64,000 nucleotides of DNA from Palsa-504 sp963835775 (lineage in GTDB: Bacteria; Actinomycetota; Actinomycetes; Streptosporangiales; Streptosporangiaceae). The DNA lies in NCBI GenBank assembly GCA_963835775.1, contig CAWIHB010000004.1, forward strand, positions 558,001-622,000, read 5' to 3'. A program made the position numbers and the translations under genes. The notes under the pieces were generated by a model that was not told the DNA's origin, did not search any database, and saw only the letters and a program-made list of their open reading frames with translations. Shown here one piece after another: positions 34,762 to 43,630 of the stretch. Every line of letters begins with the position of its first letter. Within the stretch, counting starts at the first letter, position 1.

Positions 34762-36444
34762 TCACGGGATGTCGCCCGGCGAGGATGACGGCCGGGAGCC
34801 CAGGTCGGCCAGCAGGTTGTGGTTCCAGACCAGGATCGTAAACGTCCCGTAGTGGTACGTGTGCGCCGGGGGACCGGCCAGCGCGAGGTAGTCGCGGCGG
34901 GGGACGAGGGACACGCCCGGGCGCCCGGGGTTGTCCGCACTGTTCATCACGACGAAGTTGGCATAGTTCGAGTGCGGATCGTACCAGGACGCCTCCGACT
35001 CGTAGGCGCGAGCGACGGCGCCGCGGGAGTTCCAGGAGACCGTCCTGACCGCGACCCGGCCCCCGCTGTCGAGCGTGATGATGTTCGCCTCGGTGTAGGT
35101 GCCGAGCCCGTAGCTGAGGTGGTGCGCCTCGAGCCAGGCGACGACCGGGTACTCGCTGTCGTTGACCTGGGCCTGCGCGGCTCCGTACCCGAGGGACAGG
35201 GCATAGCAGGCCAGCACGCCCGCTAGCGCCGGCCGCAGCCAGGCCCGGTCCAGGGACTTGGCCAGCAGGCGGCCCGCCAGGACGGCGCCGAACGGCAGCA
35301 CGGCCAGAATCTCCCTGGTGTCGAACCAGGTGGCGGGCTCGACGCTGACCACGTAGGCGGCTACGTTGACCACGATTCCGGTGGCCAGCAGCGGGACGAT
35401 CAAGTCGGCGGAGAAGAAGCGCCGGAACGCCCGCAGGAAAGCCCACAGCGCCAGGGCCAGCCCGGCCAGGTGCACCGCGGCAATCGCGACGGATAGGCCA
35501 GACGACAGCCCGAGCAAGTCGGCACCGTAGATGAGGACGATCCCGGCCAGGCTCAGGCCGATGTGGGACGGGAGCGAGGCCAGGGTCGCATGCTGCGTGG
35601 GCAGCGGGAGCCCCGCGTACCCGCCCAGATGCCCGATCACGCGGATCGCGACGTCGGACGCCGCGAACGAGACGATCCCCGCCGCGGCCAGGGACAGCTC
35701 GAAGCGCTGCGAGGCCAGCGGCTTGCCGTCGCGCACGCACGCCCAGAAGACGCGCAGCCCGCACACGATAACCAGCGGGATGGCCGCGTCGAGCACCGCC
35801 ACCCGGTCGGCGACGATGACCCAGGCCAGCATCGCCGTGACGGCAACGGGTACGTACCAGCGCCGCGGCGCGCGATCGATCACGATGAAGATGACCAGCA
35901 GCGGGACCTGGGTGCCGAGATGGTCCGGCTGCAGGATCAGCAGGTGAACGCCGTGGCCAAGCTGCGGGGCGAGCAGGATGCCGGACGCTATCAGCGCGCG
36001 CAGCACGCCTTCGCGCCCGGTGGCCCGCCCCTTGGCCGCCACGCCGGCCAGCAGCACCAGGAGGGTATAGCTCACCGCGGCCGACACGTGCACTACGCCG
36101 GCGCCGAGGCCCTTGATGAGCTCGACCAGCATGTACTCGGGAATCTCGGTGGTGTAGTACGACACGTCCCCGACGGTCCAGCCGTGCAGCAGCAGGTTGC
36201 CGTGCAGCATGTCCCACGCCTGCAGCGCCTGGTCCGAGGCATCGGAGTTGTCCGGGACGGTACCTGACAGCCTCAGGTAGAGCAGGAACAAGATGACGGC
36301 TGCCCCCGCCAGGGCGGCGGGCCACGCCCACCGGGCCGACGGCGCGCGCCCCGGGTCCCGCGTCGCATGCCTGCCGGACCGGAGGCTGACCTGCGTGCCC
36401 TGCGCGGGAATCTCGTCTGCCGCGTTGGCGAAGCCCTCGACCAC
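34762..36444 (-). CDS. GT-C-like polytopic membrane protein (intact paralogue of the tandem pair)
   Basis: A 560-residue intact member of the unrecognised family found four times in this island. After a cytoplasmic tail and first membrane segment (about 40-60) comes the acidic loop 'NSDASDQALQAWDMLHGN', then 'DVSYYTTEIPEYMLVELIKG', about ten membrane segments, and from about residue 410 an outer domain with 'TLDSGGRVAV', 'YESEASWYDPHSNYANFVV' and 'YGTFTILVWNHNLL'. The join 'LPFGAVLAGRLLAKSL' (about 375) is unbroken, which exposes the frameshift in the tandem copies. Start is GTG. Function is inferred to be lipid-linked sugar transfer or handling outside the membrane; no catalytic proof is visible. 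Confidence 0.72.
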   Translation of the reverse strand: MVEGFANAADEIPAQGTQVSLRSGRHATRDPGRAPSARWAWPAALAGAAVILFLLYLRLSGTVPDNSDASDQALQAWDMLHGNLLLHGWTVGDVSYYTTEIPEYMLVELIKGLGAGVVHVSAAVSYTLLVLLAGVAAKGRATGREGVLRALIASGILLAPQLGHGVHLLILQPDHLGTQVPLLVIFIVIDRAPRRWYVPVAVTAMLAWVIVADRVAVLDAAIPLVIVCGLRVFWACVRDGKPLASQRFELSLAAAGIVSFAASDVAIRVIGHLGGYAGLPLPTQHATLASLPSHIGLSLAGIVLIYGADLLGLSSGLSVAIAAVHLAGLALALWAFLRAFRRFFSADLIVPLLATGIVVNVAAYVVSVEPATWFDTREILAVLPFGAVLAGRLLAKSLDRAWLRPALAGVLACYALSLGYGAAQAQVNDSEYPVVAWLEAHHLSYGLGTYTEANIITLDSGGRVAVRTVSWNSRGAVARAYESEASWYDPHSNYANFVVMNSADNPGRPGVSLVPRRDYLALAGPPAHTYHYGTFTILVWNHNLLADLGSRPSSSPGDIP

Positions 36445-36513
36445 GAAGTGACCTTAGCAAAGCCCGCGCGGCGATGAGCTCGGCTCAGGCCAGGCCGGCC
36501 GGGGACGTCGTCA

Positions 36514-37848
36514 TCAGGACCCGGTCAGCCTGTGCTGCGTGACCACGATCAAGGCGGGGAGCATGACTGCCCCGAGCCCGGGCAGCAGCGTGGTCCAGAT
36601 GCTGCGCCGCGGCGTGCCGAGCAGGACGATCAGCGCCAGCAGGTACACCTCGATGAAGGATCGCAGATCGGCGTCCAGGCTGCTCCAGGTGCTGGGCGTG
36701 ACGACGCAGATCTCGACCAGGTACAAGACGAAGGCGAGCCGCTCGTGGACCGGCGCACTGGTCGACCTCAGCGCGGTCAGCGCCACCACACTGAGCAGGG
36801 CGAGAATCGCCACTTCCAGGAGCCACAGGTCGTACTGGTCGAACTGATGCACGTTGAGGTGCGCCAGGGCCGACTTCAGCGCGCTCAGCGGCGCGATGAA
36901 CGGCGCGCCCGCGTTGCGCCCGCCGTCGGCCAGCAGCGGGATGCTCCCGGTGGCCGCCTTCACCACCACCTGCCAGACCGCGAAGACCACCGAGGGCACC
37001 ACCCACGGCAGGTCGTCACGGCCGGGTCCGTGCTGGTCGGGTCCGTGCTGGTCGGGTTTGGGCCGGCCGCGGACCATGCCGATGACGCGGACGATGGCCA
37101 GGGCGGCCACGGCGACCATGACTGTCTCCCTGGTCAGCGCGCCGAAGGTCAGCAGCGCGGCGGCCAGCACCTGGCGCCGGGCCCGGATCGCGAGCAGCCC
37201 GGCGAGCAGGCAGGCCGCGGCGAGCGGCTCGGCAGTGTCCCGGGACAGGCTGGTGATCAGGCCGAAATACCCGGCCAGCAGCAGCCCGGCCAGCGCGTGC
37301 CGGCCGGCCTGCCGGGCGAAGACGGCGCCGAAGTAGGCCATGGCGCCGACGGCGGCGATGTTGACGGCGACCAGCGCCACCGGGACCAAGGAGTGCTGGC
37401 CCAGCGAGACCAGCCAGGTCAGCGCCGGATAGCCGATCCGCATGTACCGGTAGGGCCGGTCCATGGTGATGCCGTACGCCGTGCGGGACAGGTTCGCCGG
37501 ATCCAGCGCCAGCCGGTAGAAGAACTGGCCGTCGTAGCCGTAGGTGGGCGCGAGGGGGATGCCGGGCGGCAGCCGAGCCGGCGTCGCGAAATGGCGTCCG
37601 ACCAGGATAAACCGGCCGATGTTGCCGTGCGCCCAGATCTGCCAGCGGGCCAGCGCGAAGGCCACCGCGGCCAGCAAGGCGATCAGGGCCGCGACGGCGG
37701 GGTGGTCCGTCCGCGACAGCAGCCAGCGGTCCGGTCGCGGACCGGATCCCTCGACGAGCGCGGGACCGGCCTGGTGGTCGCCCGGGTCGGCCGGCCTGGC
37801 GGCCTCGGCGGCCGGCGACCGGGTCGGCACATGCTCTTGACCAGGCAT
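36514..37848 (-). CDS. Second-type GT-C-like polytopic membrane protein
   Basis: About 444 residues with ten or so membrane segments. After a Pro/Ala-rich tail and first membrane segment, an outer loop has 'YGYDGQFFYRLALDP' and 'RPYRYMRIGYP'. Later 'LSRDTAEPLAAACLLAGL' and 'GALTRETVMVAVAALA' are charged residues at membrane boundaries. It is homologous to the gene at 40345, where each of these blocks is kept. The acidic residue in the first outer loop is a GT-C hallmark, but I know no named family. A short in-frame repeat (DQHGPDQHGPG) lies in a loop. Two ATG codons are possible; the second has GAGG seven bases upstream and is used. Confidence 0.72.
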   Translation of the reverse strand: MPGQEHVPTRSPAAEAARPADPGDHQAGPALVEGSGPRPDRWLLSRTDHPAVAALIALLAAVAFALARWQIWAHGNIGRFILVGRHFATPARLPPGIPLAPTYGYDGQFFYRLALDPANLSRTAYGITMDRPYRYMRIGYPALTWLVSLGQHSLVPVALVAVNIAAVGAMAYFGAVFARQAGRHALAGLLLAGYFGLITSLSRDTAEPLAAACLLAGLLAIRARRQVLAAALLTFGALTRETVMVAVAALAIVRVIGMVRGRPKPDQHGPDQHGPGRDDLPWVVPSVVFAVWQVVVKAATGSIPLLADGGRNAGAPFIAPLSALKSALAHLNVHQFDQYDLWLLEVAILALLSVVALTALRSTSAPVHERLAFVLYLVEICVVTPSTWSSLDADLRSFIEVYLLALIVLLGTPRRSIWTTLLPGLGAVMLPALIVVTQHRLTGS

Positions 37849-38039
37849 CGTCATTCCTCGTGAGGGGCGACCCAGGCCCGGTCGCGCCGCCGCCCTGGCA
37901 TCGCTGCGAGAGCTTATCCTAGCGTGCGGGCGCTGGCGCGGCGGGATGCTTCACCGAGCGCGGTAAGGTAATGCGCCAGAGAAATATTGGGGGGGGCGTC
38001 GGCTTGATGGCCTGCCATGATCAGCCGGAGGTAAGCGCG

Positions 38040-39248
38040 TTGGCGAACATTCCTGACCAATTCGACCGCAACGTGGTCGTCATCGGCGGCTGCGGGCATG
38101 TTGGCCTGCCGCTGGCCCTCGCGTTCGCTGACCGCGGCGCCAACGTCGCCATCTACGACACCAGCGAAGCCTCGGTCGATACGGTGAACGCAGGCCGGAT
38201 GCCGTTCGCCGAGGCGGGCGCGGATGAGGTACTGCTCCGGACGCTCCAGGCCGGCCGCCTGCGTGCCTCGGCCGATCCGGCCATCGTGGCCACGGCCGAG
38301 CATGTCGTGGTGGTCATCGGCACGCCGGTGGACGAGCACCTGAACCCCAAGCAGATCGCGATCACCAGGGCGCTCAGCGGGTGCTCGGATTACCTGCGCG
38401 ACGGCCAGCTCCTCGTCTTGCGCAGCACCGTGTTCCCCGGGGTGACGGCGCTGGTGGAGAAGATGATGGCCCGGCTCGGGCTGCAGATAGAGGTCGCGTT
38501 CTGCCCGGAGCGGATCGCCGAGGGCAAGGCGATGACCGAGCTTTTCATGCTGCCGCAGATCGTCTCGTCGCGCACGCCGAGCGGGACGAAACGGGCCTGT
38601 TCGCTGTTCGGCAGGCTGACCGGCAAGCTGGTGGTGATGTCGCCGGAGGAGGCCGAGCTGGCCAAGCTGTTCACCAACGTCTGGCGCTACATCAAGTTCG
38701 CCACCGCCAACCAGCTCTACATGATGGCGAACGAGCAGGGCCTGGACTTCGACCGGATCCGGCGCGGGCTGGCCGAGGACTACCCGCGGGCCGCGGACAT
38801 GCCCGCCGCGGGCTTCGCGGCCGGGCCTTGCCTGTTCAAGGACACCATGCAGCTGGCCGCCTTCAACCACAACAACTTCCCGCTCGGGCACGCGGCGATG
38901 GCGGTCAACGAGGGCCTGCCGCTGTACGTCGTGCACCGGCTGGAGGGACAGTTCGACCTGGCCTCGATGACGGTCGGGATCCTGGGCATGGCGTTCAAGG
39001 CGGGCTCAGACGACATCAGGTCCAGCCTCTCCTACAAACTCAAGCGGATCCTGGCGTTCAAGGCAGGCGCCGTCCTGTGCACCGACCCGTACGTGACCGT
39101 CGACCCCGGCCTGCTGCCGCTCGAGGAGGTGCTGGCCCGGTCGGACCTGCTCGTCGTGGGGGCGCCGCATCCCGAGTACCGCGGCCTGGTGACCGACAAG
39201 CCGGCCGCTGACATCTGGGACATCTTGGGCAACGGCGTAAGAGTATGA
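38040..39248 (+). CDS. UDP-glucose/GDP-mannose-type nucleotide-sugar dehydrogenase
   Basis: About 402 residues. N-terminal NAD domain 'VVVIGGCGHVGLPLALAFADRG', central helix domain 'AELAKLFTNVWRYIKFATANQL', and the catalytic cysteine in 'FAAGPCLFKDT' (about residue 264). 'LGMAFKAGSDDIRSSLSYKL' begins the C-terminal UDP-binding domain. It oxidises a UDP-hexose to the uronic acid, most like the WecC/UDP-ManNAc dehydrogenase branch; the exact sugar is uncertain. A TTG start with GGAGG eight bases before it fits the family N-terminus; in-frame ATG and earlier codons upstream lack ribosome sites. It is followed by a sugar epimerase gene after 13 bases. Confidence 0.88.
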   Translation: MANIPDQFDRNVVVIGGCGHVGLPLALAFADRGANVAIYDTSEASVDTVNAGRMPFAEAGADEVLLRTLQAGRLRASADPAIVATAEHVVVVIGTPVDEHLNPKQIAITRALSGCSDYLRDGQLLVLRSTVFPGVTALVEKMMARLGLQIEVAFCPERIAEGKAMTELFMLPQIVSSRTPSGTKRACSLFGRLTGKLVVMSPEEAELAKLFTNVWRYIKFATANQLYMMANEQGLDFDRIRRGLAEDYPRAADMPAAGFAAGPCLFKDTMQLAAFNHNNFPLGHAAMAVNEGLPLYVVHRLEGQFDLASMTVGILGMAFKAGSDDIRSSLSYKLKRILAFKAGAVLCTDPYVTVDPGLLPLEEVLARSDLLVVGAPHPEYRGLVTDKPAADIWDILGNGVRV

Positions 39249-39261
39249 CCGAGCGTCCTTG

Positions 39262-40287
39262 ATGCCGCGGGTGCTGGTCAGCGGATCCGCGGGCTTCATC
39301 GGCGGGTACGTCGTGGCGGAGCTGCTCAAGCGCGGCTACGAGGTGATCGGCATCGACAACTTCTCCAAATACGGGAAGGTCAGGAAGTCCTACGGGGACC
39401 ACCCGCGGTACCGGTTCGTCGAGGGCGACGCCTGCGATACGGAGCTGATGACGCAGCTGCTGGACGCCTGCGATCACTTCATCGCAGGCGCCGCGATGAT
39501 CGGCGGCATCTCCTACTTCCACACCTATCCCTACGACCTGCTGGCCACCAACGAGCGGATCATCGCGGCGTCCTGCGACGCGGCCATCGCCGCACACCGC
39601 CAGGGCCGGCTGCACAAGGTCACCTACGTGTCCTCGTCGATGGTGTTCGAGAGCGCCGACGAATGGCCGTCCTACGAGGGGCAGCAGCGGCAGATACCAC
39701 CGCCCATGTCGTCTTACGGGTTCCAGAAACTGGCTGTGGAGTACTTCGCTCGCGCCGCCTGGGACCAGTACCGGCTCCCGTTCACGCTGGTACGGCCGTT
39801 CAACTGCGTGGGCATCGGCGAGAGCCGGGCCATCGGCGGCGAACAGATCCTGTCCGGCAACGTCAAACTGGCGATGAGCCACGTGGTTCCCGACCTGGTC
39901 CAGAAGGTGCTCAAGGGCCAGGATCCGCTGCACATTCTCGGCTCCGGCGATCAGGTGCGGCACTATACCTACGGCGGTGATCTGGCCGTCGGCCTGGTCA
40001 CCGCGATGGAGCGGAAAGAGGCCCGCAACGAGGACTTCAATCTGTCCACAGCCGAGAGCACCACCGTGCGCCAGCTGGCCGGGCTCGTCTGGCGCAAGAT
40101 CAAAGGCGACCGCGTCCCGCTGCGGCTGGCCCACGACCAGCCGTTCGAATACGACGTCCAGCGCCGTGTGCCCGACACCGAGAAGGCCAAGAAGATCCTC
40201 GGCTTCGAGGCCACCACCACGCTCGACGAGACGCTGGATGAGGTCATTCCCTGGATCGACGCCGCCATCAGGGCCGGAACCATCTGA
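39262..40287 (+). CDS. NAD-dependent epimerase/dehydratase (extended SDR)
   Basis: A 341-residue nucleotide-sugar epimerase-like enzyme. 'VLVSGSAGFIGGYVVAELLKRGYEV' binds NAD, 'YVSSSMVFESADEWP' holds the catalytic Ser/Thr region (about 125), and 'SSYGFQKLAVEYFAR' is the YxxxK motif (about 154). 'VRPFNCVG' and 'RHYTYGGDLAVGLVTAM' follow. Start at ATG immediately after an in-frame TTG. It is co-transcribed with the nucleotide-sugar dehydrogenase and presumably acts on its product or substrate. C4 or C3/C5 epimerisation cannot be told apart here. Confidence 0.88.
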   Translation: MPRVLVSGSAGFIGGYVVAELLKRGYEVIGIDNFSKYGKVRKSYGDHPRYRFVEGDACDTELMTQLLDACDHFIAGAAMIGGISYFHTYPYDLLATNERIIAASCDAAIAAHRQGRLHKVTYVSSSMVFESADEWPSYEGQQRQIPPPMSSYGFQKLAVEYFARAAWDQYRLPFTLVRPFNCVGIGESRAIGGEQILSGNVKLAMSHVVPDLVQKVLKGQDPLHILGSGDQVRHYTYGGDLAVGLVTAMERKEARNEDFNLSTAESTTVRQLAGLVWRKIKGDRVPLRLAHDQPFEYDVQRRVPDTEKAKKILGFEATTTLDETLDEVIPWIDAAIRAGTI

Positions 40288-40344
40288 GCGTGATGGTCCG
40301 CGGTGGCGCCCGGCGCCCGTAGCGGGCCTGGCGGTGCCGTTCCC

Positions 40345-41607
40345 TCACATGGCCAGGATGCGCCGCCGCGCGACCACCAGCAGCACCGGGATCACGCAGG
40401 CCACGAGCAGGCCCAGGTACCGCCCGGACAAGTACCGCCGCGGGGTGGCGAGCAGCAGGACCAGCGCCAGCAGGAACGGCTCGATGAGCGAGCGCCCGTC
40501 GCCGAAGTCGCCGGCGGTGCCGCCCCAGATCTGGCTCGACAGCAGGCCGAGCTGGAGCGTGAAGAAGACGAAGGCCAGGCGCTCGTGCACCGGCGCGGTG
40601 GTGACGAGAAGCACGGCCAGCCCGGCGAAGACGACCAGCCCCAGCGCGGCGAACTCCAGCAGGGCGATGTCGTCGGTGCCCAGGTGGCTGGTGTTGATGT
40701 GCGCGATCTCGGATCGCAGCGCTTCGACCATGGCCTGGAACGGCACGGCGAGGTTCCGCTGGCCGTTGGCCAGCAGCGGGAACTCGCCTTTGACCACGAA
40801 CTGCACGGCGATTTCCACGGCGCCGTACACCGCGGCCGGGATCACCCAGGTCAGGTCGGCCAGGCCGGGGCTGGCCCGGCGGCGAACCAGGGCGATGATC
40901 CGGGTGACGGCGATGGCGGCCGGGGCGAGCAAGATGGTTTCCCTGGTGATGCCGCCGAAGGTGAACAGCGCCGCGGCCACCGTGTACATCAGCCGGGCCG
41001 AACGGGCCGGGGAGCCCGCCCGGCGGTAGGCGAGCAGGCCACCCAGCATGCAGGCCTCGGCCAGCGGTTCGGCGGTGTCCCGGCCCACGCTGATGACCAG
41101 GCCGAAGTAGGCGGCGAAGGCGAGCCCCCACAGCGCGTGGCGGCCGGAATCACGGGCGAACATCGCGCCCAGGACGGCCATGGCCGCCACCGCCAGCAGG
41201 TTCACCCCCACCAGAGCCACCGGCACGAGCCGGTGCTGGCCGGCCGACAGCACCCAGGCCACCAGCGGGTACCCGACGCGGGTGTACCGGTAGGACTGGT
41301 CCATGGTGATGCCGAACGCCGTCTTGCTCCAGTCGAACGGGTCCAACGCGAGCCGGTAGTAGAACTGGCCGTCGTAACCCTGGGCTTGAACCAGGGGCAG
41401 TTTGGCGTCGTGGGTGTAGGTGTGCCCGGCCAGGATGAACAGGCTGAGATGGCCCTTGGCCCAGATCTCCAGGCGGGCCAGGACGAAGCCGAGCCAGCCG
41501 GCGAAGGCCACCACACCCGCCACCACGGGTCGGTCCATCCTCGCCCACAGTGACGGTGCGGCTGGCCGGAGCGACCTGTCTTCTTCAGAGGTCGACGTGA
41601 GCTGCAA
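40345..41607 (-). CDS. Second-type GT-C-like polytopic membrane protein (paralogue)
   Basis: About 420 residues, homologous along its length to the protein encoded at 36514. Shared blocks are 'QGYDGQFYYRLALDP', 'SYRYTRVGYPLVAW', 'VGRDTAEPLAEACMLGGL', 'GGITRETILLAPAAIA' and 'STAPVHERLAFV'-like 'TTAPVHERLAFVFF'. Ten or so membrane segments. Of two nearby TTG codons, the second is seven bases after GGAGG and is used. It is divergent from the first-type membrane protein gene at 41766 and converges with the epimerase gene. Function unknown; a glycosyltransferase or transporter of lipid-linked sugars is the best guess. Confidence 0.72.
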   Translation of the reverse strand: MQLTSTSEEDRSLRPAAPSLWARMDRPVVAGVVAFAGWLGFVLARLEIWAKGHLSLFILAGHTYTHDAKLPLVQAQGYDGQFYYRLALDPFDWSKTAFGITMDQSYRYTRVGYPLVAWVLSAGQHRLVPVALVGVNLLAVAAMAVLGAMFARDSGRHALWGLAFAAYFGLVISVGRDTAEPLAEACMLGGLLAYRRAGSPARSARLMYTVAAALFTFGGITRETILLAPAAIAVTRIIALVRRRASPGLADLTWVIPAAVYGAVEIAVQFVVKGEFPLLANGQRNLAVPFQAMVEALRSEIAHINTSHLGTDDIALLEFAALGLVVFAGLAVLLVTTAPVHERLAFVFFTLQLGLLSSQIWGGTAGDFGDGRSLIEPFLLALVLLLATPRRYLSGRYLGLLVACVIPVLLVVARRRILAM

Positions 41608-41739
41608 GCGCAAGCCTCCACCAGGGATGTCTCGGCGTGAAGGGCAAATTCTTGGCCAGGCGCGCGCAGCCTACCAGAGTGAGGCCCTACGCTGTGACAG
41701 GCTGCAACGAATACCCGGCCAGACCCGGCGATGGCCCAG

Positions 41740-41753
41740 GACTAGGGAACACA
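41740..41753 (+). promoter_or_regulatory. Single copy of the island 14-bp motif
   Basis: GACTAGGGAACACA matches units of the six-fold array at 29590-29673 at 12 of 14 positions. It lies 13 bases before the start of the membrane protein gene, overlapping its leader. It may be a shared operator or a shared promoter element. Confidence 0.5.
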
Positions 41754-41765
41754 GGACGAGGGGAC

Positions 41766-43559
41766 ATGAGCGTGAAGGACGTGGTGGCTTCCGTACCGCC
41801 CTCCCTACCGCAGAGCGGCACGCCGGAGAAATCACCTGCCCCGGCCGGCGCTGCCCCGGCCGGCTCCGCCCCGTCCGCCCGCCGCCGCGTGCTCGCCGGG
41901 GCGGCCGCCACGGCGGCCGTGGCCCTGCTGTTCGTTGCCTACCTCCAGGTGTCGCGCACCTACCCGGAGAACTCCGACGAGTCCAACACGCTGCTCATGG
42001 CCTGGGACATGCTGCACGGCAACCTGCTGCTGCATGGCTGGTCCCTGTCGGACGTCTCGTTCTACACCACCGAGCTGCCCGAGTACGCGGTCCTCGAGCG
42101 CCTGTTCGGCCTGCACACCGGCACCGCCCATATCGGGGTGGCGGTGACCTACACCCTGGTCCTGGTGCTGGCCGTGCTGCTGGCCCTGGGCCGTGCCGAC
42201 CAGCGGGCGGCATCCGGCGGCACTGCATCCGGCGGCACTGCATCCGGCAGCACTGCATCCGGCGGCACTGCCCTGCCGCGACTGCTGCTGACGGCCGGCC
42301 TCATGTTCGCCCCCCAGCTCGGGGTCGCGGTGTTCGTCCTGCTGCTTTCCGTCGGGCACATCGGCACCGCGGTGCCGCTCCTGCTGACCTGGCTGGTGCT
42401 TGACCGGCTCGGCGGGGCCCGCACGGCCAGGGTGCGCTGGCTGGTCCCGGTCCTCGTCGGGCTGCTGCTGACCTGGGCGCTGATCGCCGACCCGCTTGTG
42501 CTCATTGTCGGTGTCATCCCGCTCGTAGCGGTGTGCGTGGTACGCGTGGCCGGTGCGGTGGCCGCCGAGCAGCGGCGGGCGGGCCGCGAACCGGGTTGGG
42601 CGCGGGCCAGCCTGCGGAAGAGCGGCTGGGAGCTGTCCCTGGTGGGCGCGGCGATCCTGGCCGAGGCGCTCGCCTCGCTGGTCGGCCGGCTGCTCCGGGC
42701 CAGCGGCGGGTTCATCCTGCATCCGGTGGGCTATCAGCTCGCCCCGGTGCATACCTGGCCCAAGCACGCCTGGGTGACCGCGCAGGGCCTGCTCGCGCTG
42801 TTCGGCGCCAAGCCGGAGGGGCCCGCCCCGGCCATGGCCTTCGCCCTGATCCACCTGTCCGGCCTGGCGCTCGTGGTCTGGGCCATGTGGCGGGTGGCGC
42901 GTCACTTCCTGAGCTGGCCCGACATGATCAGCCAGATCCTGCTCGTGGCGATCGTCGTCAACGTGGTGCTCTACGTACCGAGCACGCTGGCCGACGCGAC
43001 CGACCTGAACGCGCGGGAGTTCGCGGTAGTGCTGCCGTTCGGCGCGGTGCTGGCGGGCCGGACCCTGGCGGGCGGCCTGCGCGTGCGCGCGGGCCAGGGG
43101 CAGGGCTGGCCCGGCTGGCAGAAGTGGCTGGCCGCCGCCCTGCTGGCCGTCTACGCGGCCAGCCTCGGCTACGCGGCGGCGCAGCCCTCGGTGCCCCCGG
43201 CCAATCAGGAACTGGCGCAGTTCCTGGCCGCGCACCACCTGACCCAGGGCATCGGCGGGTACTGGCTATCCAGCGTGGTCACCGTCGGTAGCGACGGCGC
43301 CGTCACGATCAGGGCCGTGACGCCGGCCAACCTGGCGCCGAACATGTGGGAGTCCAAGAGCTCCTGGTACGACCCGGCTTCGCAGCGGGCGACGTTCCTG
43401 GTCACGGACAGCGGAGCCGGCTTCTTCAACTACTGGCAACCCAAGGCCGCGGCTCTGGCCACCCTGGGCCAGTCGGCGCGTATTTACCGTGTCGGCCCGT
43501 ACACGATCTACGTCTGGAACCAGAACCTGCTGCCTCAGGTGGCCAGCGGCCACGGATAG
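41766..43559 (+). CDS. GT-C-like polytopic membrane protein (largest member of the first family)
   Basis: A 597-residue intact paralogue of the proteins encoded at 25106, 26771 and 34762. Blocks kept are 'ENSDESNTLLMAWDMLHGN', 'SDVSFYTTELPEYAVLERLFGL', 'LPFGAVLAGRTLAGGL' and the outer-domain 'ESKSSWYDPASQRATFLV' and 'VGPYTIYVWNQNLL'. A loop near residue 150 carries four copies of a 15-base repeat encoding ASGGT-type units (42210-42269), likely length-variable. ATG chosen for GAGGGG just upstream; earlier in-frame codons give residues not found in the paralogues. Membrane sugar transfer is inferred only from fold layout and context. Confidence 0.72.
   Translation: MSVKDVVASVPPSLPQSGTPEKSPAPAGAAPAGSAPSARRRVLAGAAATAAVALLFVAYLQVSRTYPENSDESNTLLMAWDMLHGNLLLHGWSLSDVSFYTTELPEYAVLERLFGLHTGTAHIGVAVTYTLVLVLAVLLALGRADQRAASGGTASGGTASGSTASGGTALPRLLLTAGLMFAPQLGVAVFVLLLSVGHIGTAVPLLLTWLVLDRLGGARTARVRWLVPVLVGLLLTWALIADPLVLIVGVIPLVAVCVVRVAGAVAAEQRRAGREPGWARASLRKSGWELSLVGAAILAEALASLVGRLLRASGGFILHPVGYQLAPVHTWPKHAWVTAQGLLALFGAKPEGPAPAMAFALIHLSGLALVVWAMWRVARHFLSWPDMISQILLVAIVVNVVLYVPSTLADATDLNAREFAVVLPFGAVLAGRTLAGGLRVRAGQGQGWPGWQKWLAAALLAVYAASLGYAAAQPSVPPANQELAQFLAAHHLTQGIGGYWLSSVVTVGSDGAVTIRAVTPANLAPNMWESKSSWYDPASQRATFLVTDSGAGFFNYWQPKAAALATLGQSARIYRVGPYTIYVWNQNLLPQVASGHG
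42210..42269 (+). repeat. Four tandem 15-bp coding repeats
   Basis: GCATCCGGCGGCACT repeats four times (third copy with one change), encoding a Ser-Gly-Gly-Thr-Ala-rich loop between membrane segments. Whole-codon length means copy-number changes keep the frame. Confidence 0.85.
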
Positions 43560-43630
43560 CGAATGCGCCGGGCGGCAGCCGCCCAGGCGTAGTGCTGTCA
43601 TCACGGCACGACGGGACGTAGCCTTGGCGT

